The position numbers and the translations under genes are program-made. Positions 16,503 to 24,576 of a stretch of 60,319 bases of DNA are shown here, piece by piece. This DNA is from Sulfurimonas sp. (lineage in GTDB: Bacteria > Campylobacterota > Campylobacteria > Campylobacterales > Sulfurimonadaceae). A model generated the notes under the pieces. It was not told the origin of the DNA. It saw only the letters and a list, made by a program, of their open reading frames with translations, and did not search any database. Each line of letters begins with the position of its first letter. Position 1 is the stretch's first letter. The stretch is taken from contig JAABQD010000014.1 in the NCBI GenBank assembly GCA_011391635.1, positions 1 through 60,319 of the forward strand, in the 5' to 3' direction.

Positions 16503-18933
16503 AAAAGTAGTTTTACTCTCTTTTTTCATATCTTCACTTTTTTCAAATGACACTTTGCAAAAGGTCACACTTGAGCTCAAATGGATTCATCAGTTTCAGT
16601 TCGCAGGTTATTACACAGCGATAGAAAAAGGTTTTTATAAAGAAGAAGGGCTTGATGTAACCTTGATACCTTACAATCCAAATGATTCTGTAGTTGAAAA
16701 AGTCTTAAACAATGAAATTGACTTTGCTCTTGAATCTGCTTCCATAATGGTACATGCAGCTAAGGGAAAAGAAATTTTGCTCTTGGCTTCTATTTTTCAA
16801 TCCTCTCCCTTAGCTCTTTTGGCTTTGAAAGAATCAAACATTAATAGTTTTGAAGATTTTAAAGGTAGAAAAATATTATTGACAAATGATCAGCAATTTT
16901 ATTTGACGCTTCAGGCAATGTTAAAAAGCCATAATATAAGCCTAAATGAGATAGAAATTTCAGAAGGAAAAAATTTTGATATAAATAATCTAATCACAAA
17001 AAAAGCGGACATTATGGTTGCATATACAACAAATGAGCCATTTGTTTTAAAAGAAAAAGGGTATGAAACAAAACTTTTTTATCCAAAAGATTATGGGTTT
17101 GATTTTTATGAAGAGATTTTATTTACTTCAAAAGAGAAGTTTAAAAATAATCCGGAACTTGTAGATAAATTTTATCGTGCCAGTATCAAAGGTTGGCTCT
17201 ACGCTTATAACAACATAGAAGAAATTGCAACCATAGTCCACAAAAAATATAACACCATGAACAAAAGTTACCCAGCCATACTTTTTGAAGCCAATGAAAT
17301 GAAAAAATTAAGCTTTAAAGACGACATGCCTTTTGGTTCTATAACATCTGAGAAATTAAATCAAATCATTCAGAATTACAAACTTATGGGTTATGTAAAT
17401 TCAGAGGTAAATCTTGATGGGTATGTTTATGATTCATATCACAAAGTTTTAAGTGATGAAGAGAAGGAGTATCTACACGCTAAAAAAAGTATCAAATATT
17501 GTGCAAAGAGCAACATGATGCCCTTTGAAGATGTTAAAGATAAAAAACATATCGGTTTAACTCTCAATATCATCAAAGAGTTGAGTGATATTTTAAACAT
17601 CACTTTTGAATCTCAAGCCGATAAGCATGAGTGTGAACTTTATACTTTGACAAGTAGCAATTATGACTCAAACATAACAAAACCTTTTTATTTTGCAGAC
17701 TTGGTTTTAATAGCAAAAAGCAATCAAACTTATCTCAATGATTTGAATGCTTTGGGTGCAAAGAGTATCTCCTATCCTAAAGATTTATCCATCATAAATG
17801 AGCTTGAAAAAAAATATCCCGATATCCATTTTATACCTGTAAAAAATAGTGATGAAGGGATGAAAAAAGTTGTCCAAAACGATGTGTATGCACATTTGGA
17901 TGTTCTTTTAAGTTCAGCATCTATGTTACAATCTCAATACTATCAAGTTCTCTCCATCATCCACAAATTAAACGAAAAAGAGCCTTTGATGATGCGTAGC
18001 AACGATAAAATTATTTTATCGGCTATAAACAAAGCACTCGATGCTATAGAAGATGAAAAAATAGAAAGTTTTTTATCTCATTATTCGATTGTAAAGATAC
18101 AAGAGAGAACAGATAACTCTATCATTATCTATGTCTTAGTTGCTTTTGGAATCTTATCTGCTGTATTAGTATTTTTAATTTTCTATTTTCGATACAAAGT
18201 GAAAAAAGAGAGTGAAAAAATTATGCATTATAAAACAGCAATACTTGAGAAAAAAAAGATAGCTTCACTAGGCTCTATGGTGGGTCTCATCGCACACCAG
18301 TGGAGACAGCCTCTTAATGAGTTGTCTATGTCACAAAATATCAGTATAGGAAAAATCAAAAACAATCAATTTGATGTTGCACATCTCCTAACAAAGCTTA
18401 ATCATCAAGAGGAAGTTTTAAACTTTTTGGATGCAACCGTCGATAATTTTGTCAATTTTTTTGATGAGAATGATGTAATAAAAAAAATATCTGTCAATGA
18501 AGTTCTGCAAAAAGCCATTTCTTTATTTGCAGAAACACTCAAACATGACAATATAGAACTTAGGATAAAAGAGGATGAACAAAATCTAGCCTATATCTCT
18601 CAAAATAGCATGATGCAGGTATTTGCATCATTGATGCAAAACTCGCACCATTTTTTACTCTCGAGAATGACACTCCATCCGTGGATACAAATAGAGTTGA
18701 AAAACAGTTTGAACTCTTTAATAATCACCTTTGAAGACAATGCCGGAGGTATAAAAATCACACCCATCGAAGATATTTTTATATCGAGCAGTTCTAAAAG
18801 AGATGATAATATAAAGTCAAGCGGCATGGGGCTTTACATGGTAAAAATGATTATAGAAAATAAATTCGATGGAAAAATAGCGATAACCAATAATGAAAAT
18901 GGAGCTAAATTTACGATTACTTTAAAAACATAA
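16495..18933 (+). CDS. NMT1/SBP-domain sensor histidine kinase (intact paralogue)
   Basis: 812 residues in the same order as the previous gene: signal peptide, NMT1/THI5-like domain (about 25-330), second solute-binding domain (about 335-540), membrane helix near 545-567, then a kinase. The H-box IAHQWRQPLNELSM has phospho-acceptor His601. The N-box (SLMQNSHHFL), G1 (FEDNAGGI) and G2 (SSGMGLYMVKMI) are present, so it should be active. The two extracytoplasmic parts share long stretches such as GFDFYEE, ASIKGWLYA/ATIKGWLYA, FEANEMKKL, so the pair arose by duplication. The likely partner is the OmpR-type regulator at 21373-22074, though they are separated by the secretion ATPase. Confidence 0.9.
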   Translation: MVKKVVLLSFFISSLFSNDTLQKVTLELKWIHQFQFAGYYTAIEKGFYKEEGLDVTLIPYNPNDSVVEKVLNNEIDFALESASIMVHAAKGKEILLLASIFQSSPLALLALKESNINSFEDFKGRKILLTNDQQFYLTLQAMLKSHNISLNEIEISEGKNFDINNLITKKADIMVAYTTNEPFVLKEKGYETKLFYPKDYGFDFYEEILFTSKEKFKNNPELVDKFYRASIKGWLYAYNNIEEIATIVHKKYNTMNKSYPAILFEANEMKKLSFKDDMPFGSITSEKLNQIIQNYKLMGYVNSEVNLDGYVYDSYHKVLSDEEKEYLHAKKSIKYCAKSNMMPFEDVKDKKHIGLTLNIIKELSDILNITFESQADKHECELYTLTSSNYDSNITKPFYFADLVLIAKSNQTYLNDLNALGAKSISYPKDLSIINELEKKYPDIHFIPVKNSDEGMKKVVQNDVYAHLDVLLSSASMLQSQYYQVLSIIHKLNEKEPLMMRSNDKIILSAINKALDAIEDEKIESFLSHYSIVKIQERTDNSIIIYVLVAFGILSAVLVFLIFYFRYKVKKESEKIMHYKTAILEKKKIASLGSMVGLIAHQWRQPLNELSMSQNISIGKIKNNQFDVAHLLTKLNHQEEVLNFLDATVDNFVNFFDENDVIKKISVNEVLQKAISLFAETLKHDNIELRIKEDEQNLAYISQNSMMQVFASLMQNSHHFLLSRMTLHPWIQIELKNSLNSLIITFEDNAGGIKITPIEDIFISSSSKRDDNIKSSGMGLYMVKMIIENKFDGKIAITNNENGAKFTITLKT

Positions 18934-18973
18934 TTTAAATCAAAATGAAGCAATCTAACTCTTGCAAGAGTCT

Positions 18974-19060
18974 ATTTTATCTTTCATAAATAGCATCATA
19001 GCCTAAGCGATAATCCAAATCCTATCCAAAGGATAAAAAAAGGATTATTGATTTTTGTAT
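18974..19060. repeat. 87-bp direct repeat, copy 1
   Basis: Aligns without gaps to 22049-22135, with five differences in 87 positions by eye. Read on the - strand, this copy contains the first codons of the response regulator at 21373-22074 (MMLFMKDK), followed by a short tail and a stop, so it is a truncated relic of that gene's start and upstream region. It also contains the dyad AATCC..TATCC/GGATA..GGATT. It supplies the upstream region of the secretion ATPase gene. Confidence 0.8.
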
Positions 19061-19093
19061 GATTTTATTCAAGAAAGATATAAAGGAACTAGC

Positions 19094-19150
19094 ATGAATA
19101 CCGCCCCAATCCTCGATGCAATAAAAGCACCGGCACTAGCGAATATATGA
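19094..19150 (+). CDS. 18-codon upstream reading frame, coupled to the secretion ATPase
   Basis: ATG at 19094 follows AAGGAACT with proper spacing and opens an 18-codon frame, MNTAPILDAIKAPALANI, whose TGA overlaps the ATG of the ATPase gene as ATGA. The arrangement suggests translational coupling or the remnant of a larger upstream gene. It may be only a leader; no homology is claimed. Confidence 0.35.
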   Translation: MNTAPILDAIKAPALANI

Positions 19151-21396
19151 ACGCCAACAGTGCAACCTCTGCAAACGGTATTAACAGTGGTACGCTGAAT
19201 AACTATAGCGATATAAGCGGCAATAAGGTTGATAATCTAAAAATAGACTCCTTGCTTGATTGCTTGGTTTTATTTACAGCTCTTTATCATAAACCGTTAT
19301 CTACAGCGAAGTTAACTGCGGAATTAGCGTTAACAAATGGTGAAGAGACTCCAAAACTCTTTTCTATAGATAAAGCCAAAACTCTTTTTTCTTATGCAGC
19401 GCACAAAATCGGACTAAAATCAAGTTTTATACAAATACCTTTTGATCAAATTTCACCTCTACACCTTCCTATGATTATTTTACTTTCAAATCAAAGTGCA
19501 TGTATTTTAGAAAAAATCTCTAAAGACAGTCAAGAAGCTAAAATCATTATGCCTACTGAAGGGGGAGTCGAGCAGTGGGTGGAGACAGAGGTACACAAAG
19601 ATAAGTATATCGGTTTCGGCTTTGTAATACAAAAAGCTTTTGAGCACATGGACGAAAATTCCAGAACACTTCATTTAAATCAAAAACATTGGTTTTGGAG
19701 CACTCTAATCCTTTCTCGCAGTATTTATCAAAATGTATTCTATGCATCTCTTCTTATCAACCTTTTTGTTCTTGCCACTCCCTTATTCACCATGAATGTT
19801 TATGATAGAATCGTTCCCAACAATGCTATAGAAACACTCTGGGTATTTGCAATTGCTACAGTGATTGTTTATCTATTAGACACCTATTTTAAATTTATAA
19901 GAGCCAATCTCCTTGAGATAGCCGCAAAAAAAAGTGATGTCATGATGGCATCTATTATTTTTAAAAAGGTGCTTAATCTTAAAATGGCCTCTATTCCTAC
20001 CTCTGTCGGTGCATTTGCAAATAACTTAAAAGCTTTTGACACACTTAGAAATTTTTTAACCAATGCCACTATGACGGCTCTCATTGATTTGCCCTTTTCT
20101 CTGCTCTTCTTAGGAGTTATTTGGTACATCGGAGGCTCAATCGTTCTTATTCCGATAATAGCGATGATTTTAATTGTTGGCTATGCGCTCCTCATGACAA
20201 AGCAGATAAAAGCAAGCGTTAAAGATTCAATGAGTGCTTCGACAAAAAAAAGTTCAATGTTAATAGAAACACTCAACAACTTAGAAACAATTAAAACTCT
20301 CGGCAAACTCAATCATGTACAATGGAAATGGGAACACTCCACAAACGATATAGCTACAAATAGCATGAAAACACGCCTTTTATCAGCTTCTATTCCAGCT
20401 ATAACAGAATTTATTATGCAGCTCAACAGAGTTATAGTTATAATTTATGGCGTCTATCTGATTCAAGCCTTTGAACTCTCTATGGGTGGACTGATTGCTA
20501 TAGGAATTTTAACGGGACGCGCTTTGGGACCCATGGGACAAGTTGCGGGAATCCTTACAAATTATGAGAATACAAAAGCATCCTATGATGCAATAAACGA
20601 AATAGTATCTCAGCCGAGCGAGCGACCTGCAGGGAAGAAGTTTGTAACAAAACCCTATTTCATCGGAAGAATTGAGTTTATCGATGTTACATTTGCATAC
20701 CCAAAAACAGGGTTTCAGATACTCAAAAATGTCTCTTTCACCATAGAACCGGGAGAGCAAGTCGCCATAATCGGTCGTATCGGTTCAGGAAAGAGTACGA
20801 TTCAAAAGCTTATTTTAGGACTTTATGAGCCGGATTCGGGACAGATTCTGATTGATGGCATAGATATAAATCAGATAGACCCTGCGGATTTAAGAAAAAG
20901 TATTGGATATGTTGCTCAAGATATTATGCTCTTTCGCGGAACACTCAAAGATAATATCACCTATCGTGTATCACATTGTTCTGATGATGACATGATACGG
21001 GCATCTATTATCAGCGGAGCCTCAGAGTTTGTAAAAAAACATCCAAAAGGGTATGAAATGCCCATAGGCGAGAGGGGACAGGGATTGTCCGGCGGTCAAA
21101 AACAGAGCATCGGAATTGCCCGTGCATTTTTGCTTGACTCTCCGATTATGCTCATGGATGAGCCTAGCAATGCCATGGATCAGCTATCTGAGTCCAGACT
21201 TATTGAGAGCTTGGGTGAAAATATCAAAGGAAAAACTGCTCTGCTTGTAACGCAAAAAATGAAGCTGCTCAAAATTGTCACAAGAATTATAGTTATGAAA
21301 GAGGGAGAAGTTTTTATTGATGCAGAGAAAGATGTAGCACTCAAAAAATTACAAGAGCTCGAAAAACAGAGTTTACTTTACAATCATAAACCCTAG
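19147..21396 (+). CDS. Type I secretion ABC transporter, LapB-like ATPase/permease
   Basis: 749 residues in the order degenerate C39-peptidase-like domain (about 30-160), six-helix membrane domain (about 190-470) and ATPase (about 500-740). ATPase motifs: Walker A GRIGSGKST from residue 543, signature LSGGQ at 647-651, Walker B LMDEPSNAMD. The N-terminal domain begins LDCLVLFTALYHKPLS, as in transporters for LapA-type RTX adhesins, which lack a working peptidase. Such proteins export giant C-terminally signalled adhesins with a membrane fusion protein and a TolC. Neither partner nor an RTX substrate is adjacent; the export operon at 43.5 kb is of another type. Its 3' end overlaps the convergent regulator gene by 24 bases. 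Confidence 0.9.
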   Translation: MNANSATSANGINSGTLNNYSDISGNKVDNLKIDSLLDCLVLFTALYHKPLSTAKLTAELALTNGEETPKLFSIDKAKTLFSYAAHKIGLKSSFIQIPFDQISPLHLPMIILLSNQSACILEKISKDSQEAKIIMPTEGGVEQWVETEVHKDKYIGFGFVIQKAFEHMDENSRTLHLNQKHWFWSTLILSRSIYQNVFYASLLINLFVLATPLFTMNVYDRIVPNNAIETLWVFAIATVIVYLLDTYFKFIRANLLEIAAKKSDVMMASIIFKKVLNLKMASIPTSVGAFANNLKAFDTLRNFLTNATMTALIDLPFSLLFLGVIWYIGGSIVLIPIIAMILIVGYALLMTKQIKASVKDSMSASTKKSSMLIETLNNLETIKTLGKLNHVQWKWEHSTNDIATNSMKTRLLSASIPAITEFIMQLNRVIVIIYGVYLIQAFELSMGGLIAIGILTGRALGPMGQVAGILTNYENTKASYDAINEIVSQPSERPAGKKFVTKPYFIGRIEFIDVTFAYPKTGFQILKNVSFTIEPGEQVAIIGRIGSGKSTIQKLILGLYEPDSGQILIDGIDINQIDPADLRKSIGYVAQDIMLFRGTLKDNITYRVSHCSDDDMIRASIISGASEFVKKHPKGYEMPIGERGQGLSGGQKQSIGIARAFLLDSPIMLMDEPSNAMDQLSESRLIESLGENIKGKTALLVTQKMKLLKIVTRIIVMKEGEVFIDAEKDVALKKLQELEKQSLLYNHKP

Positions 21397-22074
21397 CGTA
21401 GAAATATTAATCACTATGGAGCTATAAGTTTTTTTTCTCAGTTTGGCTACGAGATTGTTGAGTGCAGCCATGCTCATTTGCTCATCTCTCCAAACTACAT
21501 CTTCTATAATCTCTTTTGTGACAAGTTTGTCTCTATTTTTTAAAAGCAGTTCCAAAAAAGTTATCTCTTTGGGCGTAAGTGCGATAAGTGTATTCCCTTT
21601 TAAGATAGATTTTTTGGAGTAAGAGTAGATATGCTCTGCATTCAAAGAACTCTCTATAGTTCCATTTTCTTCCAATGAATATGCACAATTTTCTAAAACT
21701 TTTGAAAAATCATCAAAATTTATAGGCTTATTCATGTAACTTATCAGCTTTTTATCCATAAAACCCATCAGAAGATTTTGCTCAGAGTAGGCACTTACAA
21801 CAACGATGGGAATAGTCGTATTTTGATTTCTAATCACATTTGTGAGTGAAAGTCCATCCATGATGGGCATTTTTATATCGGTAATAATGATATGCGGATT
21901 TCTCTCATAAAAGATTGTAAGTGCCTCCTGACCGTTACTTGCAAGATAAACAACATCTACATACATGTAGAGTGCCTCTTCTATTTGTGATCTGATTTTT
22001 AAATCATCTTCTACCAGTAAAACTTTGCATTGTTTGAGTATTTCTTTCATTTTATCTTTCATAAATAGCATCAT
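21373..22074 (-). CDS. OmpR-family response regulator
   Basis: 233 residues: receiver (acidic Glu22-Asp23-Asp24, phospho-acceptor Asp66, Ser94, Lys116) and a C-terminal winged helix about 150-230 (ALTPKEITFLELLLKNRDKLV, later ALNNLVAKLRKK). A DNA-binding transcription factor. It lies tail-to-tail with the secretion ATPase and downstream of an active kinase, so a three-part system (kinase, regulator, secretion) is likely. Its upstream region is the 87-bp repeat containing a dyad, and the same repeat stands before the ATPase gene, so both could be targets of the regulator. Confidence 0.9.
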   Translation of the reverse strand: MMLFMKDKMKEILKQCKVLLVEDDLKIRSQIEEALYMYVDVVYLASNGQEALTIFYERNPHIIITDIKMPIMDGLSLTNVIRNQNTTIPIVVVSAYSEQNLLMGFMDKKLISYMNKPINFDDFSKVLENCAYSLEENGTIESSLNAEHIYSYSKKSILKGNTLIALTPKEITFLELLLKNRDKLVTKEIIEDVVWRDEQMSMAALNNLVAKLRKKTYSSIVINISTLGFMIVK

Positions 22075-22135
22075 AGCGTAAGAGATAATCCAAATCCTAT
22101 CCTATGGATAGAAAAAGGATTATTGATTTTTGTAT
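22049..22135. repeat. 87-bp direct repeat, copy 2, with dyad operator candidate
   Basis: Second copy of the repeat at 18974-19060. It covers the start codon of the - strand response regulator and its upstream region. Inside, CTATCC TAT GGATAG is a perfect dyad with outer arms AATCC and GGATT. Two further AATCC/ATCC units lie in the left arm, giving a phased TCC pattern such as OmpR-type regulators bind. Duplication of this segment on both sides of the ATPase gene is direct observation; the operator role is inference. Confidence 0.75.
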
Positions 22136-22198
22136 TGTTTTGCTCAAATAACATATAAAAGGGCAATACATGAAATACACACCAGATTTCAAAAACCA

Positions 22199-22848
22199 AT
22201 GGAGCTCGAAAAATGGCAGAATGACTTTAAATCTAAAAATATAAACTTTTAACAATCCAAAAATTTAGATCTATATTATTTTCAATATTTGATGAAGCCA
22301 TCAAAAATAATATTGTAAATACTAATCCACTCTTAAAAGTTGAAGCTCCGAAAATAAATAGAGAATTTAAAATGCTTGATGATGTAGATGAAGATATATT
22401 TCCTTTTTCAAAAGATGAAATTAAAATTATTTTGGATAAAAGTGACGGGTACTTAAAAAATTTCATAATGCTAATGTATGCAACAGGAATAAGACCAGGA
22501 GAAATAATTGCTCTTAACTGGAGTGATATAAGTTTTGAAAAAAAACAAAAATATATATCTAAAACAATATCATTAGGAAAGAACAATATGAGTTAACTAA
22601 AAATCATGAGTATATCTTTATTAGTTCATCTAAAACAGCTTTTTACTCTCACGATGTTATTAACTTAAGATTTGAAAAAATTTTAGAATCAAATAATATA
22701 CAAGTCAGAGCATTGTATAATCAACGATGTATTAATAACTTTGAAATATTATACAAAATTTATTAAAGAAGATGAAGATACAAGGCTGAAAAAAATATCT
22801 AAAATTGGAGCGAATATTTTTACAGATAGCCTAGAAGCCTATAAATAG
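22199..22848 (+). pseudogene. Decayed tyrosine recombinase (integrase)
   Basis: Fragments of a phage-type integrase lie in three frames. They are EKWQNDFKSKNI then (after a one-base loss near 22250) IQKFRSILFSIFDEAIKNN, the long piece FPFSKDEIKIILDKSDG with the box I motif TGIRPGE, a +1 shift near 22570 to EYIFISSSKTAFYS, and the end YTKFIKEDEDTRLKKISKIG with the catalytic Tyr. The HxxR box between is deleted and the N-terminal domain is missing. It ends 12 bases before ybgC. This marks the right edge of an integrated element that can no longer excise by itself. Confidence 0.85.
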
Positions 22849-22856
22849 GGGGGGGG
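22848..22856 (+). promoter_or_regulatory. G9 tract four bases before the ybgC start
   Basis: Nine consecutive G, then TATA and the ATG at 22861. No normal Shine-Dalgarno is present, so the G run probably serves as the ribosome site. Poly-G runs in Campylobacter and Helicobacter slip and cause phase variation; here slippage would change SD length and spacing rather than reading frame. Confidence 0.5.
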
Positions 22857-22860
22857 TATA

Positions 22861-23241
22861 ATGCAAATACGAGTTTATTACGAGGATACAGACACAGGTG
22901 GTGTTGTGTACCATTCAAACTATCTCAACTTTTGTGAGAGAGCGAGGAGTGATATTTTTTTTCAGAAGGGACTTTTACCTATTTTGGCATGTGGACATTT
23001 TGTCGCTAAAAAAATTGTGGCTGAGTATTTTTTGAGTGCGAAACTTGGAGATTTACTTGATGTAAAATCGAAACTTCTCCAAATGAATGGTGCTTCTTTT
23101 GTGCTTTTGCAGAGTGTATATCGAGAGAGTGAGAAGATTTTTGAGTTAACTATTACTTTGGCGTATGTTACTTTTGAGGGGAAGCCTCAAAAGATAGATG
23201 CTCAGACCAGAGAGCTTTTTTTATCACTCTTTGAGGTCTGA
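22861..23241 (+). CDS. ybgC: YbgC-type acyl-CoA thioesterase (hotdog fold)
   Basis: 126 residues, the usual length of the 4HBT family. The active-site motif YYEDTDTGGVVYHSNYLNF holds the catalytic Asp; RARSD and the C-terminal beta strands follow. YbgC hydrolyses acyl-CoA or acyl-ACP thioesters and is often linked to the Tol-Pal system and phospholipid metabolism, but no tol genes are adjacent here. The first codons are duplicated at 11414. An exact 11-mer copy at 22985 is read as Leu-Ala-Cys-Gly; it is the first after a 9.5-kb stretch without one. The 3' end overlaps the convergent gene by 18 bases. Confidence 0.9.
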   Translation: MQIRVYYEDTDTGGVVYHSNYLNFCERARSDIFFQKGLLPILACGHFVAKKIVAEYFLSAKLGDLLDVKSKLLQMNGASFVLLQSVYRESEKIFELTITLAYVTFEGKPQKIDAQTRELFLSLFEV

Positions 23242-24576
23242 TTGATTTTTTACAAATCGGTATTGTGTTGGTCTGAGAAGTTCAATTTCATGTTTGATTT
23301 GATTGTTTTCAAGTGCTAGGTTGTACTCTCTGTTTTTGTGCGTTATTATGTTAAAAAAGTAGTCCACACCTACGGTTGTCGTATAATTAATCCAATCATA
23401 TACGATATCATTTGCTAGAAGAGAGTTTGCTTCTATGAGCATATTGTTTTCTGAAGTGATAGAGTTTGCAACAATCATTTTTTTTCTATCTTCGTACTGT
23501 GTCATCGAGAGCAGAAGCGGGTCATAATTGATTTGTGTCGATAAAACATTGGCTGTGTTGACATCATAAAGTGTGATTTGTGACATAATCATCCCCGTCT
23601 TTACAATGGGTGTGTTTATGAAAAAAGAGCCATTTTGAATGTTACCTTTTTTTTCTAAATATTGTGAAAGATTTGTTGTTTTTGCTGGGATAGAGTGTTT
23701 AATAACTCGAGGATTTGGTATCTCTCTCATTCGAAACTGCTCCTCTTCGTAGAAAGCTAGTTTTGTACTTATGGAAGATTGGTCAGAAAAAATAACTAAA
23801 GGAGATGTTGCTTCTTTGATGAGAAGTTCACTTTGTGCTTTGTAATCAATTCCACCAAAGTATAAAAATGTTGAGTTTGTACTTGAGTCATTTTTGTTGA
23901 TAGTTGGAAAATAAATATTGATATTAGGGTTTATCGATGCAACGGCATCTGCACCCTCTTGAGTGAGTGGAGCGATAATATACTCAAACCCATCTTTTTG
24001 AATTTCTGAGAGAACTCTTTGAATCTCTGTGGAGGACTCATTCTCTATTTTATAACTTTTGAGTTCAAAAGAGTAATTTTTACTCATAAGATAAGCAAGT
24101 GCAGCATTCGTTGTGGATGCACCATATTTTCCAATAATTTTATAAGGAAGAAGCATTGCAATTTTTACTATTTTACCTGTCTCTTCGACTCCGCTAATTG
24201 CACTAACACCTGCACCTTCTCGAAGCGGCTCTTCTGCTGGAGCAATTTCTTGAGTAATTGCTAAATTTTCTTGATTTTCATTGGGAGTGTTTGGCATTTG
24301 CATAGGTTTGACAACACTCCACTCACCTAGATTGAGACGCTCTATATTTGCTAAGCGTAACTCTTCATGGGCTGGATTTTCTAGCTTTTTATTTGCATGA
24401 GAGAGAAAGGAGAAAATCATTCCCTTGTCTATATAAGTTTGCATACATTTTTCACTACAAGAGTAGGAATCAGTATCCAAAATATAAGTTTTTGGCATCG
24501 GAAGTGGCGATACAAGATGACTTTTTGCATCTAAAAGGATTGGTAAAAGTAAAAATGCGAAAATTATTGTTTTCAT
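23224..24576 (-). CDS. Periplasmic protein with possible LpoA/receptor-like fold
   Basis: 450 residues with an N-terminal signal peptide (MKTIIFAFLLLPILLDAKS). The middle and C-terminal parts alternate strands and helices in the manner of type 1 periplasmic binding proteins: KIAMLLPYKIIGKYG near 145, YIIAPLTQEGADAVASIN, IYFPTIN, SPLVIFSDQSSISTKLA. LpoA-like activators and amino-acid receptors share that fold; I see no specific motif, so function is open. Cys38 and Cys42 in CSEKC could form a disulfide. The stop of the upstream UDG gene overlaps its start (ATGA-type), so the two are cotranscribed. Confidence 0.6.
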   Translation of the reverse strand: MKTIIFAFLLLPILLDAKSHLVSPLPMPKTYILDTDSYSCSEKCMQTYIDKGMIFSFLSHANKKLENPAHEELRLANIERLNLGEWSVVKPMQMPNTPNENQENLAITQEIAPAEEPLREGAGVSAISGVEETGKIVKIAMLLPYKIIGKYGASTTNAALAYLMSKNYSFELKSYKIENESSTEIQRVLSEIQKDGFEYIIAPLTQEGADAVASINPNINIYFPTINKNDSSTNSTFLYFGGIDYKAQSELLIKEATSPLVIFSDQSSISTKLAFYEEEQFRMREIPNPRVIKHSIPAKTTNLSQYLEKKGNIQNGSFFINTPIVKTGMIMSQITLYDVNTANVLSTQINYDPLLLSMTQYEDRKKMIVANSITSENNMLIEANSLLANDIVYDWINYTTTVGVDYFFNIITHKNREYNLALENNQIKHEIELLRPTQYRFVKNQSDLKE

